A stretch of DNA of 64,000 nt from CAYJAZ01 sp964371865 (lineage in GTDB: Bacteria; Desulfobacterota; Desulfovibrionia; Desulfovibrionales; Desulfovibrionaceae), in NCBI GenBank assembly GCA_964371865.1, contig CAYJOR010000001.1, forward strand, positions 1 to 64,000, given 5' to 3'. A program made the position numbers and the translations under genes. Under the pieces are notes generated by a model, which was given only the letters and a program-made list of their open reading frames with translations, was not told the origin of the DNA and did no database searches. Below are positions 51,823 through 60,896 of the stretch, in pieces; the stretch's first letter is position 1, and each line of letters starts with the position of its first letter.

Positions 51823-52506
51823 TCACATAAAATATTGCATTAAAATAACAGTTATTATGCCACTTAAGACTATGGATAAGCTACTTGTAGCACCTTCTAA
51901 CTCGCCAATTTCCATTGCTTTTGCCGTGCCTATTGCATGACTTGCTGTCCCTATGGCAATCCCTTTTGCTATAGGACTTTTTATCTTACTGACTTCCACT
52001 ACTCGCTTTGCAATTAAATTTCCAAAAACACCGGTAAGAAGTGTCACAACAACCGTAATTTCACCGATTCCGCCAAATTCTATACTTATTGGCAATCCAA
52101 TTGCTATTGTTATAGATTTTGGTAGTAATGTAGCATAATGTGCGACAGATAAAGATAATAATTTTGATATAATCATAATAGATACCAAACTTGTAAGTAC
52201 GCCTGTTGTTATACCTATTACGATTGCAAGTATATTTTTCTTCAAAATACTGAGCTGTTTATATAATGGAAGTGCTAGACAAATTGTTGCAGGAGTTAAA
52301 AAATAACTGAGATATTGCGCAGAATTATAATATGTATCGAAATCTATATCAAAGAGAATCAAAATTGATCCAATAAGGATTATAGAAAAAAGTATCGGAT
52401 TCAAAATATCTTTGTTATATCTGCTCTTTATCGTATCACAAATGACATAAGCTATTAATGTTATGCTTGAACCAAAGAAGACAGATGATGTAATCTGATC
52501 TATCAT
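51823..52506 (-). CDS. lrgB: LrgB/CidB-type membrane protein
   Basis: A polytopic protein of 227 aa with six or seven hydrophobic helices. It matches LrgB: 'NPILFSIILIGSILILFDID', 'FLTPATICLALPLYKQL', 'LLPKSITIAIGLPISIEFGG' and 'GIAIGTASHAIGTAKAMEIG' with 'EGATSSLSIVLSGIITVIL'. LrgAB modulates murein hydrolase export and has been linked to pyruvate or holin-like transport. It overlaps lrgA by 4 bp (ATGA, 52503-52506), so the two are coupled. Confidence 0.93.
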   Translation of the reverse strand: MIDQITSSVFFGSSITLIAYVICDTIKSRYNKDILNPILFSIILIGSILILFDIDFDTYYNSAQYLSYFLTPATICLALPLYKQLSILKKNILAIVIGITTGVLTSLVSIMIISKLLSLSVAHYATLLPKSITIAIGLPISIEFGGIGEITVVVTLLTGVFGNLIAKRVVEVSKIKSPIAKGIAIGTASHAIGTAKAMEIGELEGATSSLSIVLSGIITVILMQYFM

Positions 52507-52853
52507 TTCATTTCCTTTTTGACTAATAAATCAGTTACTTTTCCTGAAACAATCATAACAATTATCGTAACCAAAACTACGCTTAGAACTAAAGCAGGAA
52601 GCAAAGGTAAAAGCAGATTATAGCTTTTTACAATGCCAACTCCGGCAGGAACAAACATAATTCCCATGCAAGTTATTAGGAAAAAAGCTACATTTTCAAT
52701 ATGTTCAGGCTTTACAATTTTCAAACAGAGCAAAGTAAAAAGTATCAGCATACCATAAATGCTTGTCGGAATAGGAAAAGGAAGTATAAATTTCAATACT
52801 TCTGCTATAAATGTTATGCTCAAAATTATACTTAATTGCTTTATATATTTCAT
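52503..52853 (-). CDS. lrgA: LrgA/CidA-type holin-like protein
   Basis: 116 aa with four hydrophobic helices, the CidA/LrgA pattern: 'LSIILSITFIAEVLKFILPF', 'PTSIYGMLILFTLLCLKIV', 'VAFFLITCMGIMFVPAGVGI' and 'LPALVLSVVLVTIIVMIVSG'. It is the holin-like partner of LrgB, first in a two-gene operon. Regulation is not visible here. Confidence 0.93.
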   Translation of the reverse strand: MKYIKQLSIILSITFIAEVLKFILPFPIPTSIYGMLILFTLLCLKIVKPEHIENVAFFLITCMGIMFVPAGVGIVKSYNLLLPLLPALVLSVVLVTIIVMIVSGKVTDLLVKKEMK

Positions 52854-52951
52854 TATTTATCTTTGATTTTCTTGTTTTATAACATTGCTTTATAGATTGA
52901 TAATATTGTATAACTGAAAAAATTGCAAATATAAAACCTCTACATAAAAAA

Positions 52952-52987
52952 AGAGCTTATCTCACTGTTAATAATGGGATAAGCTCT
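52952..52987 (-). terminator. Rho-independent terminator of the GlcG/HbpS-like gene
   Basis: AGAGCTTATC and GATAAGCTCT form a perfect 10-bp stem with a 16-nt loop. On the minus strand it is followed by TTTTTTTATG, a strong U run, 30 bp past the stop at 53018. On the plus strand AATTTTTT also follows, so it can work both ways. Confidence 0.9.
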
Positions 52988-53017
52988 AATTTTTTCAACT
53001 TCAAGTTTATGATTAAA

Positions 53018-53503
53018 TTACTTCACAACTGAAAGCCCTGCTTTTGCAACTGTAGTATCATCAGCAACAGAACCACCACTTACACCGATAGCGCCAATTA
53101 TAACACCATCTTCGATAATAAGTTCACCACCACCAAAGATTACTAAGCCATTGTTTGTAACTTCAATCCCGTAGAGTTCTTGACCTGGTTGTGCTGCTGC
53201 TCCAAGTGCCGCTGTGGACATATTAAAATTGCGAGCTGTTTCAGCTTTTTTTATAGCAATATCTTCACTTCCTAGAAAAGCTCCATCCATTCTACAAAAA
53301 GCTTTTAGATTGCCACCTGCGTCAACAACAGCAATATTCATAGGAACCTTAATTTCTTCTGCTTTTGCAACTGCTTTTTCAATAACAGCCATAGCTTGTT
53401 TTGCTGTGATGTCTTCAGAAAGTTGTGTTTTCAAAGCATGTGCGTTTGTTGCTGTCAAAAATAAACCTGCCATTAAAGATAAAACTAATAAACCTCTTTT
53501 CAT
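53018..53503 (-). CDS. GlcG/HbpS-type heme-binding-family protein, 161 aa
   Basis: A signal peptide (MKRGLLVLSLMAGLFLTATN) is followed by the GlcG/HbpS fold: 'ITAKQAMAVIEKAVAKAEEI', 'VPMNIAVVDAGGNLKAFCRM', 'DGAFLGSEDIAIKKAETARN' and 'GGGELIIEDGVIIGAIGVSG'. Family members are heme-binding or degradative accessory proteins. Many are exported as here. ATG 53503 has GGAGTG upstream, so the longer frame is not used. A standalone gene with its own terminator. Confidence 0.88.
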   Translation of the reverse strand: MKRGLLVLSLMAGLFLTATNAHALKTQLSEDITAKQAMAVIEKAVAKAEEIKVPMNIAVVDAGGNLKAFCRMDGAFLGSEDIAIKKAETARNFNMSTAALGAAAQPGQELYGIEVTNNGLVIFGGGELIIEDGVIIGAIGVSGGSVADDTTVAKAGLSVVK

Positions 53504-53875
53504 AATCACTCCAAAATAAAAAAATAAGTAAATTTTAAGGGTATCCACAGCCAAAATCTATAAAAATATAGATAGTTATAGTATATAGTATTCGTTAAAA
53601 AGTGTCAAGAAGACAACTTTAAATATGCTAAAAAATGCCTGTTTGATTATTTCTCAAAGTATGCTTTCAAAAAAGATATCCTCCTATCTTTCTAAGGTAT
53701 TGATTTATTGAAAATTGTTTTTCCAAAAAAATTTACTCTTCCCCCTCAAGCTATCATAAGCTAAAATAGTGTGAACCTAGGTAAAGAGATAAAAGCTATT
53801 AAGTTGCAAGATGAATCAAAAGTGTTTATTATCGAAAAAATTCTTTTATTCAGACTTTGGAAGATAGGAGTAAGT
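53504..53875. other. Divergent intergenic region upstream of the CHAT gene
   Basis: These 372 bp have no credible protein-coding frame. A weak 7-bp inverted repeat (AAAGATA ... TATCTTT, 53672-53691) is the only structure I see. The CHAT gene start at 53876 has ATAGGAGTAAGT upstream. No convincing -35/-10 pair was found. Confidence 0.4.
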
Positions 53876-56800
53876 ATGTCAATATTTATAAGAGTTTTTA
53901 TCTTTATTTTTTTATCGCTTACCTTGGTTACTCAGCATAGTTACGCTCTTACCTTTGAAGAAGCTGAGGCTGTTTATAACTGGCAAGATTATTCAAAATC
54001 CAAAACGATGTATGAAGAACTCATCAAACAATATACAAAAGAATCAGGCAAAAATAGTGCCGAAGTATTCAAAGCAAGACTTGGCGTTGCGACATGCCTG
54101 CGCGGTGAGGGGAAGTATAAAGACGCACTAAAACAAATAGAACAAATCTATAAAGAATCTGAAAAAGTTTTAGGAAAAAATCATAGAATTACTCTTAAAT
54201 CAAAGTTTGAAATTGGTGTAACCTATCACTATTTGGGGAGATTTTCTGAAATATTTACTCTCCTAAACGAAGTTCTGCTTGCTCAAAATGCTGCTTTTGG
54301 AAGAAGTGATCTTGATACTTTAGAAACTGTATCTGTAATGGGTGCTGCTATGTTTGCTGTTGGCGAACAAAAAGAAGCGCATAAAGCCTGGACTAGTATG
54401 CTGCCTACCACGCAAAAATCCTTGGGAGAATATCATGAACTAACATTATGGACTCGTGTAAACATTGCAATTACAACATCATTCTTAGGTAAACCTAAGG
54501 AAGCATTGGATATGTATTTAGCTGTAATGCCTCTGGTTGAAGAAAAACTAGGTAAGTATCATATGCTAACCGCAAACTTGTATAGCAATTTAGCTGTTAC
54601 CTACGCAAGACTTGGAAAACCTGCTGAAGAAAAAATATATGCAGAAAAAGCACGAGTGCTACAAAATAAACATGCTTCTGACAATCCTCAAACTTTACTC
54701 TTTAGATATCAAGAAGCAGTAACATTAGACAATGCTGGAAAATATCAAGAAGCAAAGAAAGAACTACAAAGCATTTTACCCCTACAAGAAAAAGCTTTTG
54801 GGCGTGAGAATGTTCATACGTTAAGAACTGCCACATCTTTAGCAATTCTTTCATCTAAACTTGGAGAATATAATGAAGCAAAAAAACTCCTCAATTATGT
54901 ATTACAAGTTGCTCCAAAATCTTTAGGTGAAAAACATGATGTTGTTCTTAGCGCAAAAGAAGCCTTAGCAACTATGCAATATGAACAAGGTGACTTTAAA
55001 TCATCCTCAAAGCTTCTTTCAGAAGTAAAAGATGCTTATGAAGAAAAATACGGAGCCGATCATGAATACACACTAATGTCTGAAAACAAACTAAGTAATA
55101 TGATAGACTATACTAAAGATACAAAACCTCCAACAATCGACACCCTAAAAAAATTGGAAGAAAAATACGGTGAAGATCATCCATCAGTTCTCAAAGCTTG
55201 GGCAAATTACGCCATTGATTTAAATACAAACAAGAGAACAAAGGAAGCTATTGAAATATTAAAAAAAGTATATGAAAAAAATAAAGCAATTCAAGGAAAA
55301 AACCATAGTGACACTTTAGTAAATGCTATTAACCTTGCAACGCTTTATGCGGCCATAGAAAACACAACTGAAGCAAAACGTCTTTATGATGAAATAATTC
55401 CAGAGTTGATTAAAGTATACGGCAAAGAACATCCTTTAGTTTTAACAGCCACAGGAAATTTAGCCTCCATTCAAGCTGATAAGGGTGACTATGCAAAATC
55501 TTTAGAAAATCAGATAATTGTTTATGAAACTTTCAAAAAGACAAAAGGTGAAAGCCATAATGATACTCTCACAGCAGTGAATAATCTTGCTACAACCTAC
55601 TCAACACTTGGTGACCACCGAAAAGCTATAGAATTACTTGAGGGTGCAGTTATAGCTATCAATAATGCTGACGTTAATAATTCTGAAATAGCAAAAGTAA
55701 TAAAACTTAACTTAGAAGCAATTATTACTTTTGAATCTAGCTTAACAAAAAGCAATACTAGCTTATCTTCATCTAAAAATTCACCAGCTCTTACAAAAGT
55801 AGCTATTGCTGAATTAGAGGAAAAACTTAAAAAAAACAATCAAGAATACGGCGAGTATAGCTTAAAAAGTTTAGAAGTATTAGCTCAGATTAAAAATTTA
55901 GAGTTTCAAAGTAGTGATTTTTACAGTAAAGATTTTCAAAATAAAGACTTTACAAGCTATGATAAACAATTTAACGACTTTTTAGGGCGTATTTTACTTT
56001 CACAAAACAATGCTGATTTCTATTTACGTAGTCATTTGGGAACTTTTTCAGGCCTCAAACTACTCGCTGGAAGCCATAGAGTAGGCACCTTTTTCTCTAA
56101 AATAGCTATTCTTGCATTAAGAGAACAACGTGAAAAAAATATAGGTCTCCAAAGAGATTTACAACAAACATTTCATGAAAGCCAAACTTTGTTCTATGAG
56201 TTGCCAATAAGAGGATTAATCCTACAAGAAAGATTCCAAGAAGCTCTAATGACAGTAAACTTACTCAAAGAAAATGAACTTGAAGATGCAACATACACAA
56301 AACTAAATCAAAGCGGAATAGAAAAAGACTACCTTACACCTACAGAATATAAATTATACCGTGAATATATGGCATGGTCTAATAGATTATACTCTCTTGG
56401 TGAAGAATATTTTCCGCTCTATAGCAATAAGACATCGTTAAATTTAGAAGAAACGAAAAGACTTACCAGCATCGAAAGTGAAATAAGAATGGTACGCAAC
56501 TTGTTTACCAAATTTTTAACTACAATTGAAAAAAGACTTGAAGAAGAAGAATATGACGTAAAAGCAATAGCAAATCAAAATTATGAAAATCTTAAAAGTA
56601 TTCTTGAACCTATAGAAAATGGAATCTTTATTCATATAGTAACTTCTAATGATCTTCTTCATCTATTTATGACAAATAAAACTGCTGTTGCAGCTTATAG
56701 TATTCGTATTCCTAAAAAGTTTATAAATGAACTTGTGAATGAATTTTATGCTGACCTCACTAATCCGAATAAGGATCCTAGAAAGTCCTCTAAGGCTCTT

Positions 56801-57715
56801 TACGATGTACTTCTACTGCCTATGGAAGAACTCCTAGAAAACTTAAATATTGAACATATTTTATTTTCTCTTGACGGTAGTCTGCGCTACGTTCCAATGA
56901 GTGCCCTCTATGACGGTAAAAAATGGCTTGCTGAAAAGTTTACAATCACTATGTTTACTGATGTAGTGAGAGAGTCATATAAAAGCGAACCTTCTGATAA
57001 CGGAAAGGTTTCTGCAATGGGGCTTACAAATGCAATCCAAGGATTTAGCGGACTTCCATCAGTTGAAAAAGAATTGAATGTTATTGTAAAAGGCAGCAAT
57101 CCTTATGGAATTCTGGAGGGAAAGAAATATCTTAACAATGCTTTTACAGAAAAACAATTTCTGGAGAGCATCAAAAGTAAAAATCCTATAATACATATTG
57201 CGACTCACTTTCATTTTGACCCGGTAGAACAAAAAAATTCCTTCCTACTTCTAGGCGATGGTAGTAAACTAACCACCGGGGAAATGTTTTGGGGAAATCC
57301 AATTTCTCTGCAAGGTGTTGATTTACTCACTCTCTCCGCTTGTGATACAGCTTCAGGCGTAAAAAATGGTGACGGTCGCGAAGTTGAAAGCTTTGCAGTT
57401 CTTGCGCAAAAAAATGGTGCAAAGGCTGTTTTAGCCTCTCTTTGGCCAGTGGTAGACAACTCTACAGCCAGTTTTATGCAAGAATTTTATGCAAGAAATG
57501 CTCTTGATAAAGAAAGTAAGTCAGAAGCATTAGCACAAAGCCAAAGAATGTTCATCAATAAAGAAATTAATGGCGAAAATAGTAGTGAAAATCGCTCTCA
57601 AAGAGGAAAAATCATGCTTACTAAATCTACAAATGAAAAGAATACAAATTCAAATACTGATTGGTCTCATCCTTATTATTGGGCGCCATTCCAATTAATG
57701 GGAAATTGGAAATAA
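53876..57715 (+). CDS. Exported TPR-CHAT protease-like protein, 1279 aa
   Basis: A signal peptide (MSIFIRVFIFIFLSLTLVTQ, about residues 1-24) starts the protein. The ATG at 53876 has GGAG upstream. It is followed by about 600 residues of kinesin-light-chain-like TPR repeats of about 42 residues, each with 'LG..H..TL......A' (for example 'LGEYHELTLWTRVNIAITTS', 'YGADHEYTL', 'YGKEHPLVLTATGNLA'). A helical linker leads to a C-terminal CHAT caspase-like domain with 'ILFSLDGSLRYVPMSALYDG', the catalytic His in 'IIHIATHFHFDP' (about 1109), and Cys in 'LLTLSACDTASG' (about 1155). The exported location is notable for a CHAT protein. It may cleave periplasmic targets after TPR sensing. Confidence 0.85.
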   Translation: MSIFIRVFIFIFLSLTLVTQHSYALTFEEAEAVYNWQDYSKSKTMYEELIKQYTKESGKNSAEVFKARLGVATCLRGEGKYKDALKQIEQIYKESEKVLGKNHRITLKSKFEIGVTYHYLGRFSEIFTLLNEVLLAQNAAFGRSDLDTLETVSVMGAAMFAVGEQKEAHKAWTSMLPTTQKSLGEYHELTLWTRVNIAITTSFLGKPKEALDMYLAVMPLVEEKLGKYHMLTANLYSNLAVTYARLGKPAEEKIYAEKARVLQNKHASDNPQTLLFRYQEAVTLDNAGKYQEAKKELQSILPLQEKAFGRENVHTLRTATSLAILSSKLGEYNEAKKLLNYVLQVAPKSLGEKHDVVLSAKEALATMQYEQGDFKSSSKLLSEVKDAYEEKYGADHEYTLMSENKLSNMIDYTKDTKPPTIDTLKKLEEKYGEDHPSVLKAWANYAIDLNTNKRTKEAIEILKKVYEKNKAIQGKNHSDTLVNAINLATLYAAIENTTEAKRLYDEIIPELIKVYGKEHPLVLTATGNLASIQADKGDYAKSLENQIIVYETFKKTKGESHNDTLTAVNNLATTYSTLGDHRKAIELLEGAVIAINNADVNNSEIAKVIKLNLEAIITFESSLTKSNTSLSSSKNSPALTKVAIAELEEKLKKNNQEYGEYSLKSLEVLAQIKNLEFQSSDFYSKDFQNKDFTSYDKQFNDFLGRILLSQNNADFYLRSHLGTFSGLKLLAGSHRVGTFFSKIAILALREQREKNIGLQRDLQQTFHESQTLFYELPIRGLILQERFQEALMTVNLLKENELEDATYTKLNQSGIEKDYLTPTEYKLYREYMAWSNRLYSLGEEYFPLYSNKTSLNLEETKRLTSIESEIRMVRNLFTKFLTTIEKRLEEEEYDVKAIANQNYENLKSILEPIENGIFIHIVTSNDLLHLFMTNKTAVAAYSIRIPKKFINELVNEFYADLTNPNKDPRKSSKALYDVLLLPMEELLENLNIEHILFSLDGSLRYVPMSALYDGKKWLAEKFTITMFTDVVRESYKSEPSDNGKVSAMGLTNAIQGFSGLPSVEKELNVIVKGSNPYGILEGKKYLNNAFTEKQFLESIKSKNPIIHIATHFHFDPVEQKNSFLLLGDGSKLTTGEMFWGNPISLQGVDLLTLSACDTASGVKNGDGREVESFAVLAQKNGAKAVLASLWPVVDNSTASFMQEFYARNALDKESKSEALAQSQRMFINKEINGENSSENRSQRGKIMLTKSTNEKNTNSNTDWSHPYYWAPFQLMGNWK

Positions 57716-57789
57716 AAATAGAAACTCTATATAATTGCTCCTGAGAGGGGAAAAGCGTATTTTGCATAGAAAGAACAAAATTCACTTTC

Positions 57790-57816
57790 TTGACTAGTAA
57801 AAATAGCTATGATAAT
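57790..57816 (+). promoter_or_regulatory. Possible promoter of the DHH-DUF4384-TIR operon
   Basis: TTGACT (57790-57795) and GATAAT (57811-57816) with 15 bp between, about 80 bp before the start at 57898. The gap between the CHAT gene and this operon is 182 bp and lacks a clear terminator, so read-through is also possible. Confidence 0.35.
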
Positions 57817-57897
57817 TTACAAGAGTTGTTTATCTAGTGCACTCTAACTCTTTAATCTATCTGCTCTGTTACGCCTATACCCTCTTTATACGATAAA

Positions 57898-59907
57898 GTG
57901 ATAATCCAAATGAAAAAACTTAAATTAAATTCATTACTTAAATATAATCCAATTGTCATTCAATGCCATAATTTTCCGGATGCGGACTCTCTAGCTTCGG
58001 GCTTAGCCCTAAAAAAGTATTTTGAATCTAAGGAAAAAGAGGTTTTTCTTTTTTATAGTGGTCCACGCATTAGCAAACCAAACCTAATTCTTATGACTAA
58101 GCTTTTGGGTATTGAACTATGCGAGCATACAGACGTAAAATCTATCGAAGAGTTAGTCTCTTTAAATAGACAAAACAAAGAGTTAGCAGTTTCTGATGAT
58201 CATCTTTTAATCACGGTTGACTGTCAATACGGTATGGGAAACGTTTCCTCACTCAGCGCGAAGAACATTGCAACTATTGACCATCACATACAAGAAAGTA
58301 AATTACCACCTATTTTTGACCTTAGACCTTATCTTGGTTCTTGCTCAACTCTTGTATGGGATTTGCTAAAAAAAGAAAATTTTGAAATAGATAAAAATCT
58401 TGCAACTGCTCTTCTTTACGGCTTGTTTATGGATACAAATAGCTTTTCAGAAGTAAATCATCCTCTCGATAAGGATATGCTTGAAGATTTAAACTTCATT
58501 AATGAGGAAGTATTCAAAACACTTAAGCTTTCTAACTTTTCTATGGAAGATTTCAATCAAACAGCCGCTGCACTAACTACAATTCAAACAATTAATAAAG
58601 ATTTGGCCGCTGCACTTATAACCGCCCCCCCGTGTGACCCAAATATTCTAGGCGTGGTTGGAGATTTAGCTTTGCAGATTGATGAAATAAAAACTGTTAT
58701 TTCAACTACTCTCACAAGAAGTAATGATACTAAACTTTCCATTCGTACCTCTACAAAAGATATGAACGCCGCTGACCTTATGCAGTGGCTTACAAAAGAT
58801 ATAGGTTCAGGCGGTGGACATAAAGAAAAAGCCGGTGGAAATATCGCAGATGCAAAATATAAAGAACTCTATAAAAATAAAAGTCTTATAGATTATTTTT
58901 CAGAATCATTAGAAAAATACTATTCGAGCTTTAAAGTTATTGATTGTATAAATCCTACTCCCCTCACTGAATTTCCTCACCTAATTCCAACAGAACAATA
59001 TCGCAAATTGCCGGTGGAGCAAGGCGTTATGCTTGCGTGTGAATATTACCCTATAAATTCAAATATTAGCGTAAGAACTCTAGAAGGCGACTTGCAAATT
59101 ACTATAAAGGAAAACACTTACCTAATGATTGGTGTTACTAATGAAGTATACCCTATCACGCGTGAAGTTTTTGAAAAAAAATACGAACTATTTGACGAGA
59201 GTTATCAACCTGAAGTCTCCTACCCCCCAACTGCAATTCACGTTCAAACAGGCGAAAGAATAAACCTCCTAAACTATACAAAAAAATGCAAAAGTATAGG
59301 AACAAGTGTTGTAAAAGCAAAACAATTAGAAAATAATCAATATATAAAACTCTTTACAGCTTGGGATACAGAACGATACTACACCGGAAAACCACAAGAT
59401 TGGTTTGTTCAAATAGGCGAAAACGATTTATATATTGTGACTAAATCTATTTTTGAAAAAATCTATGTACGTGATTTTACAAATGAAAATATAAAAGAGA
59501 ATAAAAGAACTATTCTAGTACAAAAAAAGCCTGAATCTGTATATGCCACAATTGCAACCGCTTCCGGCATCCTAAATACTCTTGAAGGCGAAGTATATTA
59601 CTCAGAAAATGACTATATTCTCACTGGAAAATATGGTGATAAGTGGCCAGTAACACAAGAATATTTCCTCAAAAACTATAAACCGTCGACGGAAAAAAAT
59701 CTAACCGAGACCTCAACCCAAAATCTTTACACTCCAATCTCTACTGATGTGTATGCTCTTCAAATTAATGAAGATTTTACCCTTTCTTTACCGGTTGATA
59801 AAGGTACACTTTATGGCAAAAAGGGTGATTGGCTCATTCAATATTCAGAAGAGAATTATGGAATAGTACGTGATTCTATTTTCAAATCTAAGTACAATAT
59901 GCTATAA
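57898..59907 (+). CDS. DHH-family phosphoesterase with a C-terminal repeat domain, 669 aa
   Basis: The N-terminal about 340 residues are a DHH/DHHA1 phosphoesterase. The metal motifs are 'IVIQCHNFPDADSLASGLAL' (DAD) and 'LLITVDCQYG', then 'IATIDHHIQESKLP', and the DHHA1 'KDIGSGGGHKEKAGG'. Relatives cut nanoRNAs, pAp or cyclic dinucleotides. After residue 350 there are four degenerate repeats of the form 'W..Q.G.N.Y.V....F...Y': 'MIGVTNEVYPITREVFEKKY', 'WFVQIGENDLYIVTKSIFEK', 'GKYGDKWPVTQEYFLKNY' and 'DWLIQYSEENYGIVRDSIF'. I know of no such fusion. The start is GTG 57898 or ATG 57910. It is the first gene of the operon. Confidence 0.85.
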   Translation: MIIQMKKLKLNSLLKYNPIVIQCHNFPDADSLASGLALKKYFESKEKEVFLFYSGPRISKPNLILMTKLLGIELCEHTDVKSIEELVSLNRQNKELAVSDDHLLITVDCQYGMGNVSSLSAKNIATIDHHIQESKLPPIFDLRPYLGSCSTLVWDLLKKENFEIDKNLATALLYGLFMDTNSFSEVNHPLDKDMLEDLNFINEEVFKTLKLSNFSMEDFNQTAAALTTIQTINKDLAAALITAPPCDPNILGVVGDLALQIDEIKTVISTTLTRSNDTKLSIRTSTKDMNAADLMQWLTKDIGSGGGHKEKAGGNIADAKYKELYKNKSLIDYFSESLEKYYSSFKVIDCINPTPLTEFPHLIPTEQYRKLPVEQGVMLACEYYPINSNISVRTLEGDLQITIKENTYLMIGVTNEVYPITREVFEKKYELFDESYQPEVSYPPTAIHVQTGERINLLNYTKKCKSIGTSVVKAKQLENNQYIKLFTAWDTERYYTGKPQDWFVQIGENDLYIVTKSIFEKIYVRDFTNENIKENKRTILVQKKPESVYATIATASGILNTLEGEVYYSENDYILTGKYGDKWPVTQEYFLKNYKPSTEKNLTETSTQNLYTPISTDVYALQINEDFTLSLPVDKGTLYGKKGDWLIQYSEENYGIVRDSIFKSKYNML

Positions 59908-59927
59908 TATAAATAATTTTTTAATCT

Positions 59928-59951
59928 ATTAAATTCAAGATTGAATTTAAT
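59928..59951. promoter_or_regulatory. Perfect AT-rich hairpin upstream of the DUF4384-like gene
   Basis: ATTAAATTCAA and TTGAATTTAAT form an 11-bp perfect stem with a 2-base loop. It ends about 8 bases before the GGAGG of the gene at 59970. It could be an RNA processing or attenuation element in the 62-bp gap, or a binding site for a dimeric regulator. Confidence 0.45.
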
Positions 59952-59969
59952 ACTTGTGGAGGAAATAAA

Positions 59970-60884
59970 ATGTTAAACTCAAAAGCGATAATTAGTTATC
60001 TAGCACTTTTTCTTATCATACCAATGCTTTGTGGATTTTCTATATTAAGCGAAGTTGAATCCGGCTCTACATATCGTGGAGATATTTCCTCTCTCAACTT
60101 TCCAAAAACAAAAGTTTACATTGAAAATAATAACACTACTCCTAATGATATCTCTAAGGAATTGCAGACTATTCTTGATCCTATTGCAACAATCATCACA
60201 AGTCCTGGTCAAGAAGATGTGCGCCTCAGCTATGATAGATCTACTAAAACTTTAAAGGTCAAGCTTTTATCATCACAGCTTACAACAACCGAATATAGCT
60301 ATACCCTTCCAAGCGAAAGTAAAAATCTAGAAAAAACTCTCAATGGTTACGCTCTTTATTTATCTATGCTAGTGCTTGAAAATAATTCAAATTTTAAAGA
60401 CTTTAACTTAAAAGTCAGCGTACTTGAACCTACAAACGAAACCGGTAATGACACAATTGATATTCAAGGTTCAAAATGGAAAAAAAACTATACAATTCAA
60501 GCAGGTAACAATTCTTCTCTGATCTATAAAGAAAATAATATACTTTCATTTACCTTAGTGAATAATACGAATGAAAATCTCTATGCTTATATCATAAATT
60601 ATACAAATGACGGCATGGTTATTCCTGTTTTTGCTCCTGATAAAAGTAAAAAAAATGAGGCACTTATTCCTTATGGACAGGAAAAAGAACTTTCATCTAT
60701 TTACTTAGGTCTTTCAGCAAAAAGTGAAAATATCCGCCTAATTGTATCACGCTATCCTCTTGATTTATCTAGTTTATCACAAGACAGTATAACTGAAAAC
60801 TCGCTACAAATATTTCAGAGCGATGAAGTTGTAAAAAACTCAGATTGGAAAACTATAAATTATGAATTTAAACTGGTGCGTTAG
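59970..60884 (+). CDS. Exported DUF4384-like protein, 304 aa
   Basis: A signal peptide with a Cys-containing hydrophobic end (IISYLALFLIIPMLCGFS) starts the protein. The residue before Cys is Leu, so a lipobox is imperfect. Residues about 180-275 match the DUF4384 pattern: 'LSFTLVNNTNENLYAYIINY', 'TNDGMVIPVFAPDKSKKNEA', 'LIPYGQEKELSSIYLGLS'. DUF4384 often accompanies CHAT, caspase or kinase sensors. The start has TGTGGAGG. It ends 12 bp before the TIR gene, so they are in one operon. Confidence 0.75.
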   Translation: MLNSKAIISYLALFLIIPMLCGFSILSEVESGSTYRGDISSLNFPKTKVYIENNNTTPNDISKELQTILDPIATIITSPGQEDVRLSYDRSTKTLKVKLLSSQLTTTEYSYTLPSESKNLEKTLNGYALYLSMLVLENNSNFKDFNLKVSVLEPTNETGNDTIDIQGSKWKKNYTIQAGNNSSLIYKENNILSFTLVNNTNENLYAYIINYTNDGMVIPVFAPDKSKKNEALIPYGQEKELSSIYLGLSAKSENIRLIVSRYPLDLSSLSQDSITENSLQIFQSDEVVKNSDWKTINYEFKLVR

Positions 60885-60896
60885 TAGGTTCTAAAC

